10,380 nucleotides of DNA from Leptospira sp. 96542. GTDB lineage: Bacteria; Spirochaetota; Leptospiria; Leptospirales; Leptospiraceae. The notes under the pieces were generated by a model. That model worked only from the letters and a program-made list of their open reading frames with translations, did not search any database and had not been told where the DNA came from. Positions 5,662 through 10,110 of this stretch are shown here, one piece after another (the stretch's first letter is position 1; the number at the start of each line of letters is the position of its first letter). The DNA is taken from the NCBI GenBank assembly GCA_029310945.1, contig JARJFC010000084.1, positions 1 to 10,380 on the forward strand, written 5' to 3'. Position numbers and translations under genes: made by a program.

Positions 5662-5793
5662 TTAAGCGGTGGCTTTGGGCGTGTAGCCGGGCAGGAACTT
5701 CCCGAGGACCGGGATGTTCACCTTGCTGTTGACCAGCGTCACCACGGCAATGACCGCGATCACGCTGCCCGCGAAAATGAGTTTGTCCTTCAT
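5662..5793 (-). CDS. 43-aa membrane peptide upstream of the capsid gene
   Basis: A short frame begins MKDKLIFAGSVIAVIAVVTL and continues with a basic/Pro tail ending GYTPKATA. It has a charged start, one membrane span (residues ~5-21) and a short polar end. It is preceded by AGGAG about 9 nt before the ATG at 5793. An in-frame upstream ATG at 5829 exists but lies before that SD and is disfavoured. Its stop is 9 nt before the capsid gene start. It is probably a small virion membrane protein. The span resembles that of the 38-aa peptide at 1539-1655. Confidence 0.6.
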   Translation of the reverse strand: MKDKLIFAGSVIAVIAVVTLVNSKVNIPVLGKFLPGYTPKATA

Positions 5794-5894
5794 CGCTGCG
5801 TTCTCCTGTGTGAGGTTAGATGGCGACATTGCCAAGCGATGAAGCGATGAGAACCGAGGCAGGCGGGCACGGGCAATAGGCCGCGCCGCCGCTA

Positions 5895-5925
5895 CCCCTA
5901 CCGCTAGGGGCGCTAGCGGTAGGGG
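5895..5925. repeat. 13-bp-stem palindrome with TAGCGGTA units
   Basis: CCCCTACCGCTAG (5895-5907) and CTAGCGGTAGGGG (5913-5925) pair perfectly around the loop GGGCG, just after the ATPase stop. No T-run follows on either strand, so it does not look like a classical terminator. The 16-mer CGCTAGCGGTAGGGGC inside it (5911-5926) recurs at 7152-7167. It may be a mobile palindromic repeat that also marks or processes the late transcript between the ATPase and capsid genes. Confidence 0.6.
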
Positions 5926-5928
5926 CGA

Positions 5929-6570
5929 TCAGGGCCTGGCCGTGGGTGGCTTTTCTTTGCCTTCTCGCAACTCGCGGGTCTCCAGGTCGCGTTCGATCCA
6001 CTCAAATTTCTCAAGCGCGGCAATCTCGGCCAAGGGCACATCCATGGTTCTGGCCAGGGCCATGCGGTGCGAATGCTGGTTGAGCCGGCCGACGTGGACC
6101 ATGGTGCAGTTGGATAGAAACGTCTTGTCGATCAATGCCGGGTTCTGCGCCACGCCGACGATGTGCACGCCCTCATGCCGGCCGCCCGTGCTCATCTCGC
6201 GCCAGGCCGGCGGCGCCCATGAGGGCGTCGTGACGTTGGACAGTTCCTCCGCGATGAACATGCAGTTGCGCCACGCCTGCACCAGGCGGCACACGGCCTG
6301 AAACTCCGCGCGCATCTGCTTTTCATCGGTCCCGGTCTTGCACCGGTAGCGGATACGCAGAGGGCCGCCCTTGGCCTTGAGCATGGCGATGCGCAGCGCG
6401 TCCGCCGACTGGACCAGGGCCGGGGCGAATTCCTGATACTCCAACTTGTGGTCCCAGATCACCAGGCGCGCGGGCTTGAGCCGGCGCAGTTGGTTTTTCA
6501 GCCATACGCCCTTGCCCGACCCGCTGGCCGCGATCACGCCCCAGATGCGCGCCTCATTGCTGGCCGCCAT
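5929..6570 (-). CDS. Genome-packaging ATPase (PM2 P9 / FtsK-HerA fold)
   Basis: This 213-aa P-loop ATPase is near the ~225 aa of PM2 P9, which powers DNA packaging in double-jelly-roll viruses. Residues 11-21 carry the Walker A loop (GVIAASGSGKG), with G-S-G-K kept but the first Gly replaced by Ala and the final Ser/Thr replaced by Gly. A Walker B-like strand is CMFIAEEL (103-110). A later strand and polar motif (GVHIVGVAQNPALID, 134-148) matches the third conserved motif of A32-like packaging ATPases. The end is charged and Pro-rich. The start MAASNEARIWG overlaps the upstream gene by 17 nt and is preceded by a G-rich SD; further upstream starts would lie inside that gene and lack ATPase features. 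The related Zot proteins of filamentous phages are an alternative, but those are longer and have a C-terminal span. Confidence 0.85.
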   Translation of the reverse strand: MAASNEARIWGVIAASGSGKGVWLKNQLRRLKPARLVIWDHKLEYQEFAPALVQSADALRIAMLKAKGGPLRIRYRCKTGTDEKQMRAEFQAVCRLVQAWRNCMFIAEELSNVTTPSWAPPAWREMSTGGRHEGVHIVGVAQNPALIDKTFLSNCTMVHVGRLNQHSHRMALARTMDVPLAEIAALEKFEWIERDLETRELREGKEKPPTARP

Positions 6571-7069
6571 CGCCCTGCCCCGCTGCCTGCTCTTGCTGGG
6601 CCTGCGCGGCCATGCTCTTGCGCGCCTTGCGCGAACGCCACCAAAGCCCTGCCTTGGCCAGCCAGCCTTGCGCGCCGGGCTTGCGGGCCTCCAAGATGCG
6701 CGCGCGCACGGCAAAGAAGGTCGGCAGAGCGAAACCGACCGTGGAGCCGATGAGGGCCATTTCCGGGCCGAAGCGCGAAGCGGAGAAACCGTACTTCTTG
6801 GAGACGGCATTGGCACTCCGACCCCAGGCCATACAGTTCTCTTCGCTGTACACCGGTTTCAGCTCCGGCGCGATCATGATGGCAAAGCCGCCCACCGTGT
6901 ACATGAGCAGGCCCCAATCACGGGCCTCGTTTTCCTCGGTCTGTGCGGCCTCTTCCTGGGCCTGCTGCTCGGCCTGCTGCGCCGGGTCCGGGTTCGCCGC
7001 GTCCACCTCGGCCGTCATGCCCTTGAGGGCGTTGAGTGCGCTGTCGTCAAATTGGGGTTGCTGACTCAT
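6554..7069 (-). CDS. Membrane protein before the packaging ATPase (171 aa)
   Basis: Residues ~1-50 are acidic and Gln/Ala/Glu-rich (for example PAQQAEQQAQEEAAQTEENE). Two hydrophobic segments follow: WGLLMYTVGGFAIMIAP and MALIGSTVGFALPTFFAV. Then comes a basic region (GLWWRSRKARKSMAAQ) and a Gln/Gly-rich tail. The basic C-terminal part is well suited to contact DNA or the ATPase, so it could anchor the packaging motor in the virion membrane; that is inference. The ATG at 7069 is preferred to the one at 7075 because it overlaps the upstream stop (ATGA) and lies 9 nt after GGAGG. No family is recognised. Confidence 0.7.
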   Translation of the reverse strand: MSQQPQFDDSALNALKGMTAEVDAANPDPAQQAEQQAQEEAAQTEENEARDWGLLMYTVGGFAIMIAPELKPVYSEENCMAWGRSANAVSKKYGFSASRFGPEMALIGSTVGFALPTFFAVRARILEARKPGAQGWLAKAGLWWRSRKARKSMAAQAQQEQAAGQGDGGQQ

Positions 7070-7416
7070 GACCATAGGCCTCCGAGCTTGCTTTTGGGTT
7101 TGGGGGTAGGTGTAGCCTTAGCCGGGCTAGGCGCGGTAGCGGTATCGCTACCGCTAGCGGTAGGGGCCGCAGGCTGGGGAGTGGTAGGGGTAGCGCCCGG
7201 CGCGGAAGCGGGGGCGGTAGTGGCGGGCGCGGCCGCGTCCACCAGGCGGGTTTTCTCCATGAGGCGGGCCGCCTGGCCCTCGCCTCGCGGGAAGTACTGC
7301 GAACCGCAGCCAGGGCAGTAGCGGTAGAGCGTGCCCTTCGGGTCCGACCGCTTGACGTGGGCGGACGCGAACCCGCATTCGGGGCACGCGGTGCGCCCGA
7401 TCAGGGTGGAGGCCAT
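7066..7416 (-). CDS. Zinc-ribbon protein with Pro/Ala-rich tail (116 aa)
   Basis: Two cysteine knuckles, CPECG (Cys11, Cys14) and CPGCG (Cys34, Cys37), about 20 residues apart form a zinc ribbon with basic residues between them (HVKRSDPKGTLYRY). Such modules bind DNA, RNA or protein. The rest (residues ~60-116) is a low-complexity Ala/Thr/Pro linker ending in PKPKSKLGGLWS. Part of the linker is encoded by the TAGCGGTA palindromes at 7135-7170, suggesting repeat expansion within the gene. It lies 3 nt after the small basic protein gene and overlaps the next one. It may be a late-operon regulator or a genome-binding virion protein. Confidence 0.75.
   Translation of the reverse strand: MASTLIGRTACPECGFASAHVKRSDPKGTLYRYCPGCGSQYFPRGEGQAARLMEKTRLVDAAAPATTAPASAPGATPTTPQPAAPTASGSDTATAPSPAKATPTPKPKSKLGGLWS
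7135..7170. repeat. Palindromic TAGCGGTA cluster inside the zinc-ribbon gene
   Basis: GGTAGCG (7135-7141) pairs with CGCTACC (7146-7152), and TACCGCTAGCGGTA (7149-7162) is a perfect 14-bp palindrome. The region shares the 16-mer CGCTAGCGGTAGGGGC with the intergenic hairpin at 5895-5925. A further single TAGCGGTA occurs at 7319-7326, and a related GGTAGGGGTAGCG at 7183-7195. Confidence 0.55.
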
Positions 7417-7419
7417 GGG

Positions 7420-7581
7420 TTAAGCCGCCTTGCGCTTGTTGGTCTTGCGCTTGGCCTTCTTCTTGACCGGGGAGGCCTTGGGCGCGGGAGGGGGCGGAGG
7501 CGTCAGGCCCTGCGCGGTGGCAGTCTGCTGAGGCTGCGACGTGTAGCCGCGAAGGTGAACGGAACGGGTGAACGGGAACAT
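7420..7581 (-). CDS. Small basic protein, possible DNA-binding (53 aa)
   Basis: First gene of the late operon. The N-terminal half is polar (MFPFTRSVHLRGYTSQPQQT), a proline run follows (LTPPPPPAPK), and the C-terminus is a dense Lys/Arg tail (VKKKAKRKTNKRKAA) like those of histone-like or nucleic-acid-condensing peptides. It could bind the viral genome during packaging or act as a late regulator; no family is recognised. The start at 7581 has GGAG 6 nt upstream, inside a small hairpin. It ends 3 nt before the zinc-ribbon gene. Confidence 0.65.
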   Translation of the reverse strand: MFPFTRSVHLRGYTSQPQQTATAQGLTPPPPPAPKASPVKKKAKRKTNKRKAA

Positions 7582-7584
7582 GCT

Positions 7585-7599
7585 GGACTCCGTGAGTCC
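7585..7599 (-). promoter_or_regulatory. Hairpin over the SD site of the first late gene
   Basis: On the minus strand GGACTC and GAGTCC form a 6-bp stem with a 3-nt loop (7594-7599 with 7585-7590). The GGAG SD for the ATG at 7581 starts in the loop and continues into the stem. This parallels the SD-hiding hairpin at 377-394 and could limit translation of the late operon's first gene or bind a regulator. Confidence 0.4.
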
Positions 7600-7953
7600 G
7601 GCCGCCCCTTCTTCGTAACGCGATTATGGGCCTTCTGAGCGATTTTTCAAACGCCAGATGACCCGAGATACCAACCATGCAGAAAAAAACGCCTCCGCGG
7701 CCGTTCTGATGGCTCCCTGCCCTATCGCCATTTCGCGGCCTCCCCTCCCCGATTGCCAAAAACGCCCCTCGCGCCCTGAAAGCAGGCTACGCGGAGCCGC
7801 AGGCCCGCGTCGGGGGTGTCAGCTCTGCCCCCGCTTGCGGGGGCCTGTTGATAACTCGGTGGACAAACCAGCGAATAACCGAAGCCTACGCGCGCGTAGT
7901 AATACATTGACCCCTGTCTGATACCCCTGCGGTATACCCTGGGGACTTGAAAT
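7600..7953. other. Gene-free region with palindromes: late promoter or origin candidate
   Basis: No convincing gene is seen here: the short frames on both strands lack SD sites and have atypical composition. Landmarks are an 8-bp-arm hairpin GCCCCCGC/GCGGGGGC (7827-7844), a perfect palindrome CTACGCGCGCGTAG (7886-7899), the palindrome GGTATACC (7931-7938), and three ACCC(C)TG-type repeats between about 7910 and 7941. The leftward late operon must have its promoter here or at the edges, but no clear -35/-10 pair was found. A replication origin is possible because this is the largest non-coding stretch of the element. Confidence 0.4.
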
Positions 7954-7983
7954 GCAAAACGCGGCACTAGGCCGCGTATTTGC
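7954..7983 (-). terminator. Intrinsic terminator after the winged-helix gene
   Basis: Arms GCAAAACGCGGC and GCCGCGTATTTGC pair over 12 bp with a single-base bulge and a 5-nt loop (ACTAG). On the minus strand a GC-rich stem core runs into TTTTGCATTT, and on the plus strand into TATTTGCTTGATT, so it may work in both directions. It lies 31 nt after the stop of the 8014 gene, separating early and late leftward transcription units. Confidence 0.65.
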
Positions 7984-8013
7984 TTGATTCCTGACCCGCT
8001 CTACCCTGCGGCA

Positions 8014-8439
8014 TTACCTGCGGGCTTTTGATATTGGCGTGGCTGCGCTAACTGGTCGTTTTACGAATAATCTAAGCTCGCCCTGGGCCGCGTTGGTCGT
8101 CGCGTTGCGCTCCAGCAGACCCATGGCGATGAGGTCATCGACGCACCTCCTCAGGACCCACATGGACGGCCCTGGGCGGCGTTTCCCGCGCTCGGGCTGG
8201 GGTGGAGTGCATAGTTCCATCAAACGCGCGTAGGAGCCCAGGAATTCACCCGTCTGGAACACGCAATGCGCGCGGATCAGCATGTAGACCTGGGTAAGGA
8301 CCGGGTCGCGGGCGACGTGGAGAAGGAGGCGCAATTCCTCGGCTTCGAGGTTGAGGAATCGCGCGGGGAAGAAGGTGGCGGGACGAGGGGCGGGGCCACC
8401 GCTGGCGCCCGCTGCGGGGCCGTACTGGGAACGGCTCAC
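8014..8439 (-). CDS. Winged-helix protein, replication initiator or regulator candidate
   Basis: This 141-aa protein has a disordered Gly/Ala/Pro-rich start (residues 1-25) and then a helical domain resembling a winged helix: VLTQVYMLIRAHCVFQTG, SYARLMELCTP, a loop with basic residues (PERGKRRPGPS), then MWVLRRCVDDLIAMGLLER and a beta wing (GELRLFVKRP). This layout is seen in replication-initiation proteins and transcription regulators of small phages and plasmids. The start is a GTG overlapping the upstream frame's TGA (GTGA). It is last in the early operon and followed by a terminator and the non-coding region 7600-7953, its likely binding target. No HUH or RepA motif is visible, so the role is inferred. 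Confidence 0.65.
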   Translation of the reverse strand: MSRSQYGPAAGASGGPAPRPATFFPARFLNLEAEELRLLLHVARDPVLTQVYMLIRAHCVFQTGEFLGSYARLMELCTPPQPERGKRRPGPSMWVLRRCVDDLIAMGLLERNATTNAAQGELRLFVKRPVSAATPISKARR

Positions 8440-8882
8440 GTATAGTCCGCCGTGGAGGGAACATCATGGACGAACAGCCAGCGAAGACGGGCGAAGAAGC
8501 GCCCAAGCCAGCCGCGACGCCGAGTGATAGCGTTGCGAATAATCAAATCTGGGCCGAGGTCGCTATCCCGCTCGGGAAGGCCATCATTGAAGCGGTCGAA
8601 CGCTTCAATCGAAATAACGGCTACGTCACGGGCTGGTTGCTGGCGCTCATCATCGTCACGATGGGGGGGCTTGCGGGAATGGCCCTTTGGTTCGATCACG
8701 TGGACACCGCTGAGAAGACGATCATTGCGTTGATCAGCTTCCTTGGCGGAGCCGCCATGTTCAGCGGCCCGCCTAAGAAGTGAAGCGACGGCGGGCAGTG
8801 TTTCTTCTGGATGCCTGAGCGCCAGGTAGACCAGCACACCGGCCAGCACTGCGGCCATCGCCCTGTCGCTGGGTGGCTGCAT
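8436..8882 (-). CDS. Possible small membrane protein (148 aa), antisense to 8466-8783
   Basis: The frame starts with a TGATG overlap to the gene above (8882) and ends with a GTGA overlap to the gene below (8436), the junctions typical of this genome. Its first ~35 residues look genuine: MQPPSDRAMAAVLAGVLVYLALRHPEETL, with a membrane span. The remainder is Arg/Asp-rich and is the exact codon-by-codon antisense of the + strand membrane-protein frame 8466-8783, so it may be only a shadow. Either both strands code, or the true product is the N-terminal part with a non-conserved tail. No family is recognised. Confidence 0.35.
   Translation of the reverse strand: MQPPSDRAMAAVLAGVLVYLALRHPEETLPAVASLLRRAAEHGGSAKEADQRNDRLLSGVHVIEPKGHSRKPPHRDDDERQQPARDVAVISIEAFDRFNDGLPERDSDLGPDLIIRNAITRRRGWLGRFFARLRWLFVHDVPSTADYT
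8466..8783 (+). CDS. Two-span membrane protein (105 aa), antisense inside early operon
   Basis: A polar, Pro/Ala/Glu-rich start (residues 1-28) is followed by an amphipathic segment (IWAEVAIPLGKAIIEAVERF) and two hydrophobic spans: WLLALIIVTMGGLAGMALWF and TIIALISFLGGAAMF, ending in GPPKK. A good SD (GGAGGG) lies before the ATG, a TATAGT -10-like hexamer is at 8441-8446, and third codon positions look GC-rich, all favouring real coding on this strand. Since the neighbouring genes run the other way, it probably has its own promoter and may be made in the lysogen, for example as a superinfection-exclusion or membrane-sensing protein. A second holin is an alternative. No family is recognised. 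Confidence 0.6.
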   Translation: MDEQPAKTGEEAPKPAATPSDSVANNQIWAEVAIPLGKAIIEAVERFNRNNGYVTGWLLALIIVTMGGLAGMALWFDHVDTAEKTIIALISFLGGAAMFSGPPKK

Positions 8883-9160
8883 CAGCCTGCCACCCCGCAC
8901 GCCGTGGGCGTCTCGCACGCGCTGGGCACGGTGCAGAGGGCATCGCCCGCGCACTGGACGCGCTGGCGATCTGCGGCCGTTTCCACGGCCTCCACGGCCA
9001 TCTCTGCCCCGAAGATCACCGCGCCCATGGTCGGCGCGTCGATTGTCACGGACACAATGGCAGCGGCACGGGGAACGGACAGGGTCAAGACGACCTTCCC
9101 GGAATCGGTCGGCGTCCAGACGATGGCGCCCCCTCCGGGGAGTTTGATGGTGCTTGTCAT
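8882..9160 (-). CDS. Early-operon protein of unknown function (92 aa)
   Basis: The N-terminal half looks beta-rich (MTSTIKLPGGGAIVWTPTDS, then KVVLTLSVPRAAAIVSVTID). The C-terminal ~30 residues contain four cysteines (QCAGDALCTVPSACETPTACG), which could form disulfides or bind a metal. It overlaps the preceding gene by ATGA at 9157-9160, and its stop overlaps the next start by one base (TGATG). No family is recognised; location in the leftward early operon suggests a role in replication, regulation or host takeover. Confidence 0.6.
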   Translation of the reverse strand: MTSTIKLPGGGAIVWTPTDSGKVVLTLSVPRAAAIVSVTIDAPTMGAVIFGAEMAVEAVETAADRQRVQCAGDALCTVPSACETPTACGVAG

Positions 9161-9426
9161 GCCAGTTCCTCCAGCGCCGATTGCAGGGCGGGGAACTCGT
9201 CGGGCCGACGCTCCGTAAGGTCAACGATAGAGCGCGCGGCGGCGTGGACGGCCGTGAGGCTTTCGGTCTCAAACATCCGCAGCGTGCGGCAAGCCGCGTT
9301 GTATCGGGCGGTCTGTTCGCTGTCCCAGAAGTGCCATTGCTTCGGCACGGTGTTGGTGATCGGCGCGAGCTGGTCGCGTATTTGGGCCTTGATCGCGGCC
9401 CGGTCGTTGATCGGCAACGTTCGCAT
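9157..9426 (-). CDS. First early-operon protein, helical, unknown (89 aa)
   Basis: A soluble, mostly helical small protein begins MRTLPINDRAAIKAQIRDQL, has an aromatic middle (KQWHFWDSEQTARYNAACRT) and ends acidic (FPALQSALEELA). There is no membrane span or obvious DNA-binding motif. It is the first gene of the leftward unit, opposite the repressor across the 9427-9631 control region, the position of Cro- or anti-repressor-like proteins, but the sequence gives no direct support for that. The ATG at 9426 is preceded by a G-rich leader (GGGGGTT). No family is recognised. Confidence 0.65.
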   Translation of the reverse strand: MRTLPINDRAAIKAQIRDQLAPITNTVPKQWHFWDSEQTARYNAACRTLRMFETESLTAVHAAARSIVDLTERRPDEFPALQSALEELA

Positions 9427-9432
9427 GTGTAA

Positions 9433-9528
9433 CCCCCACCAGCCGCCCCCTTGCCCCCTAGGAGGGGGGCCAGCCCGGCGCGAACGAAGAAGAGGACGAC
9501 CGGATTTGGTCTAAAGAACCGGGCTGGC
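9433..9528 (-). promoter_or_regulatory. Structured G-rich leader of the leftward early operon
   Basis: On the minus strand three runs of five G (complements of 9433-9437, 9446-9450, 9454-9458) lie just before the ATG at 9426. The third can instead pair in a 6-bp hairpin (CCCCCT 9454-9459 with AGGGGG 9463-9468). A perfect 10-bp inverted repeat, GCCAGCCCGG (9469-9478) and CCGGGCTGGC (9519-9528), brackets the upstream part. These could fold the leader RNA and modulate translation or early termination. Confidence 0.35.
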
Positions 9529-9542
9529 GGGTCGAAATTTAG

Positions 9543-9593
9543 TCCAGAGTCCTTAACGCGTCCAGAGTTCTTAACTCTTGCAGAGCGCTTAAC
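9543..9593. promoter_or_regulatory. Three tandem 15-bp operators with 18-bp period
   Basis: TCCAGAGTCCTTAAC (9543-9557), TCCAGAGTTCTTAAC (9561-9575) and TGCAGAGCGCTTAAC (9579-9593) repeat at exactly 18-bp steps. The middle one sits in a perfect inverted repeat AGAGTT-CTT-AACTCT (9564-9578), so a dimeric repressor probably binds each. They lie between divergent early genes and overlap the -35 of the repressor promoter, as in lambdoid control regions. Confidence 0.7.
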
Positions 9594-9606
9594 GTCAAGT
9601 TATCTT
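9578..9606 (+). promoter_or_regulatory. Likely sigma70-type promoter of the repressor gene
   Basis: TTGCAG (9578-9583), a 17-bp spacer and TATCTT (9601-9606) form a moderate match to a -35/-10 pair. The -35 lies in the third operator, suggesting autoregulation. AAGGAG (9620-9625) then sits 6 nt before the ATG at 9632. Confidence 0.5.
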
Positions 9607-9631
9607 CACATCCGTAGCGAAGGAGCAACAC

Positions 9632-10054
9632 ATGAAGGCATCAGAGTGGATTGAGCGGGTCAAGCTGACCCGTGGATGGGAGTCCGACTATCGAGCCGCG
9701 CAGGAACTCGGAATCACGAGGTCACTCGTGAGTCAGTACAAGACCGGGAAGGTCATAACGCTGGATTCCGACGTGGCGTCCAGCGTGGCTGAAGCCCTCG
9801 GGCTCGATCCCTTGATGGTTCTGGCAGACCAGGCCGCAGAGCGGGCCAAGACAGACAAGGCCCGTAGCGCCTGGCGTGCCGCACTGGCGCGCATGGGCAA
9901 GTCCGGTGCCGCCGCCGTGGTGTTGCTGACGGCAGGATTTGCCGCGCTGAATCCCGAGGATGCGCAGGCGAAAAACCTAGTCACATCAACGGCTTACGAG
10001 GGCAACTCTGCGGCCGCTGCGATGCGTGAAACATTACACATCGTATTAAATTAA
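9632..10054 (+). CDS. DUF3693-like phage repressor with N-terminal HTH; gene spans attR
   Basis: This 140-aa protein carries an XRE/Cro-C1-type HTH (residues ~18-42: YRAAQELGITRSLVSQYKTG) followed by helices (SDVASSVAEALGLDPLMVLA), as in the DUF3693 regulators of small phages. A hydrophobic segment at ~92-106 (GAAAVVLLTAGFAAL) may tether it to the membrane. Three 15-bp operators lie just upstream. The last codons (THIVLN, stop 10052-10054) are made of the att core plus host DNA. In a circularised genome the frame would read on from 318 to a TGA at 396-398, adding TTNRIGGFIRRLFQSIPLAL and then PSALRA, giving 166 aa. So integration appears to shorten the protein and separate it from the 401 gene. 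Confidence 0.8.
   Translation: MKASEWIERVKLTRGWESDYRAAQELGITRSLVSQYKTGKVITLDSDVASSVAEALGLDPLMVLADQAAERAKTDKARSAWRAALARMGKSGAAAVVLLTAGFAALNPEDAQAKNLVTSTAYEGNSAAAAMRETLHIVLN
10024..10051. other. Right attachment site (attR)
   Basis: The core TACACATCGTATTAAAT (10035-10051) matches the left core at 301-317 in 16 of 17 bases and in the same orientation. The arm before it (GCGTGAAACAT, 10024-10034) belongs to the repressor gene, so to the virus. The right arm TCGTATTAAAT (10041-10051) would be host-derived and matches 8 of 11 bases of the E. coli XerD arm TTATGTTAAAT. Base composition drops after this point, consistent with an element boundary. Confidence 0.65.
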
Positions 10055-10110
10055 AGAAGCGCAGACTGCAGCTCTCGACAGCATTCAGAGGGTCGAAAAA
10101 ACCTTTGGAA
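10055..10110. other. Short host spacer between attR and the exported-protein frame
   Basis: No gene with a start codon is seen. A + strand frame without a start (10050-10166, ending GIKALTPELHPGSGTGFEA) looks protein-like but begins right after a stop at 10047-10049, so it is at best a gene remnant. Confidence 0.25.

Larger units (their letters stand above)
301..10051. mobile_element. Corticovirus-like (PM2-type) provirus
   Basis: The element is bounded by 17-bp direct repeats at 301-317 and 10035-10051 (16/17 identical) and is about 9.73 kb, close to the roughly 10-kb circular genome of corticovirus PM2. It encodes a PM2 P2-like double-jelly-roll capsid protein, an FtsK/HerA-fold packaging ATPase, several single-span membrane proteins, a spike module, lysis genes and phage-type regulators. 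No terminase, portal, tape-measure or tail-tube gene is present, which fits a tailless icosahedral virus with an internal membrane. All structural genes run leftward in one operon and all look intact, so the element may be able to form virions. No integrase and no recognisable replication initiator were found. Confidence 0.85.

Noticed and set aside
5032..5850. Long + strand frame (272 aa) opposite the capsid gene
   Set aside because: His/Arg/Asp-rich antisense shadow of the capsid gene, with no SD or recognisable domain.
5929..6816. 295-aa version of the ATPase with an Arg/Pro/Ser-rich N-terminus
   Set aside because: The extra 82 residues lie out of frame over the convincing 6554-7069 membrane-protein gene and lack ATPase features.
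7135..7200. CRISPR-like repeat cluster
   Set aside because: Repeats are 8-16 bp palindromes without regular spacers and lie within a coding frame.
6446..7321. Long + strand frame (291 aa) opposite the ATPase and membrane-protein genes
   Set aside because: Crosses four well-supported minus-strand genes; Arg/Leu/Gly-rich shadow composition.
7846..7855. DnaA-box-like TTATCAACA on the minus strand
   Set aside because: One mismatch to the consensus and no second box nearby; too weak to call an origin.
7722..7967. 81-aa minus frame in the large intergenic region
   Set aside because: No SD, atypical composition, and it covers palindromes while starting inside the terminator; treated as non-coding.
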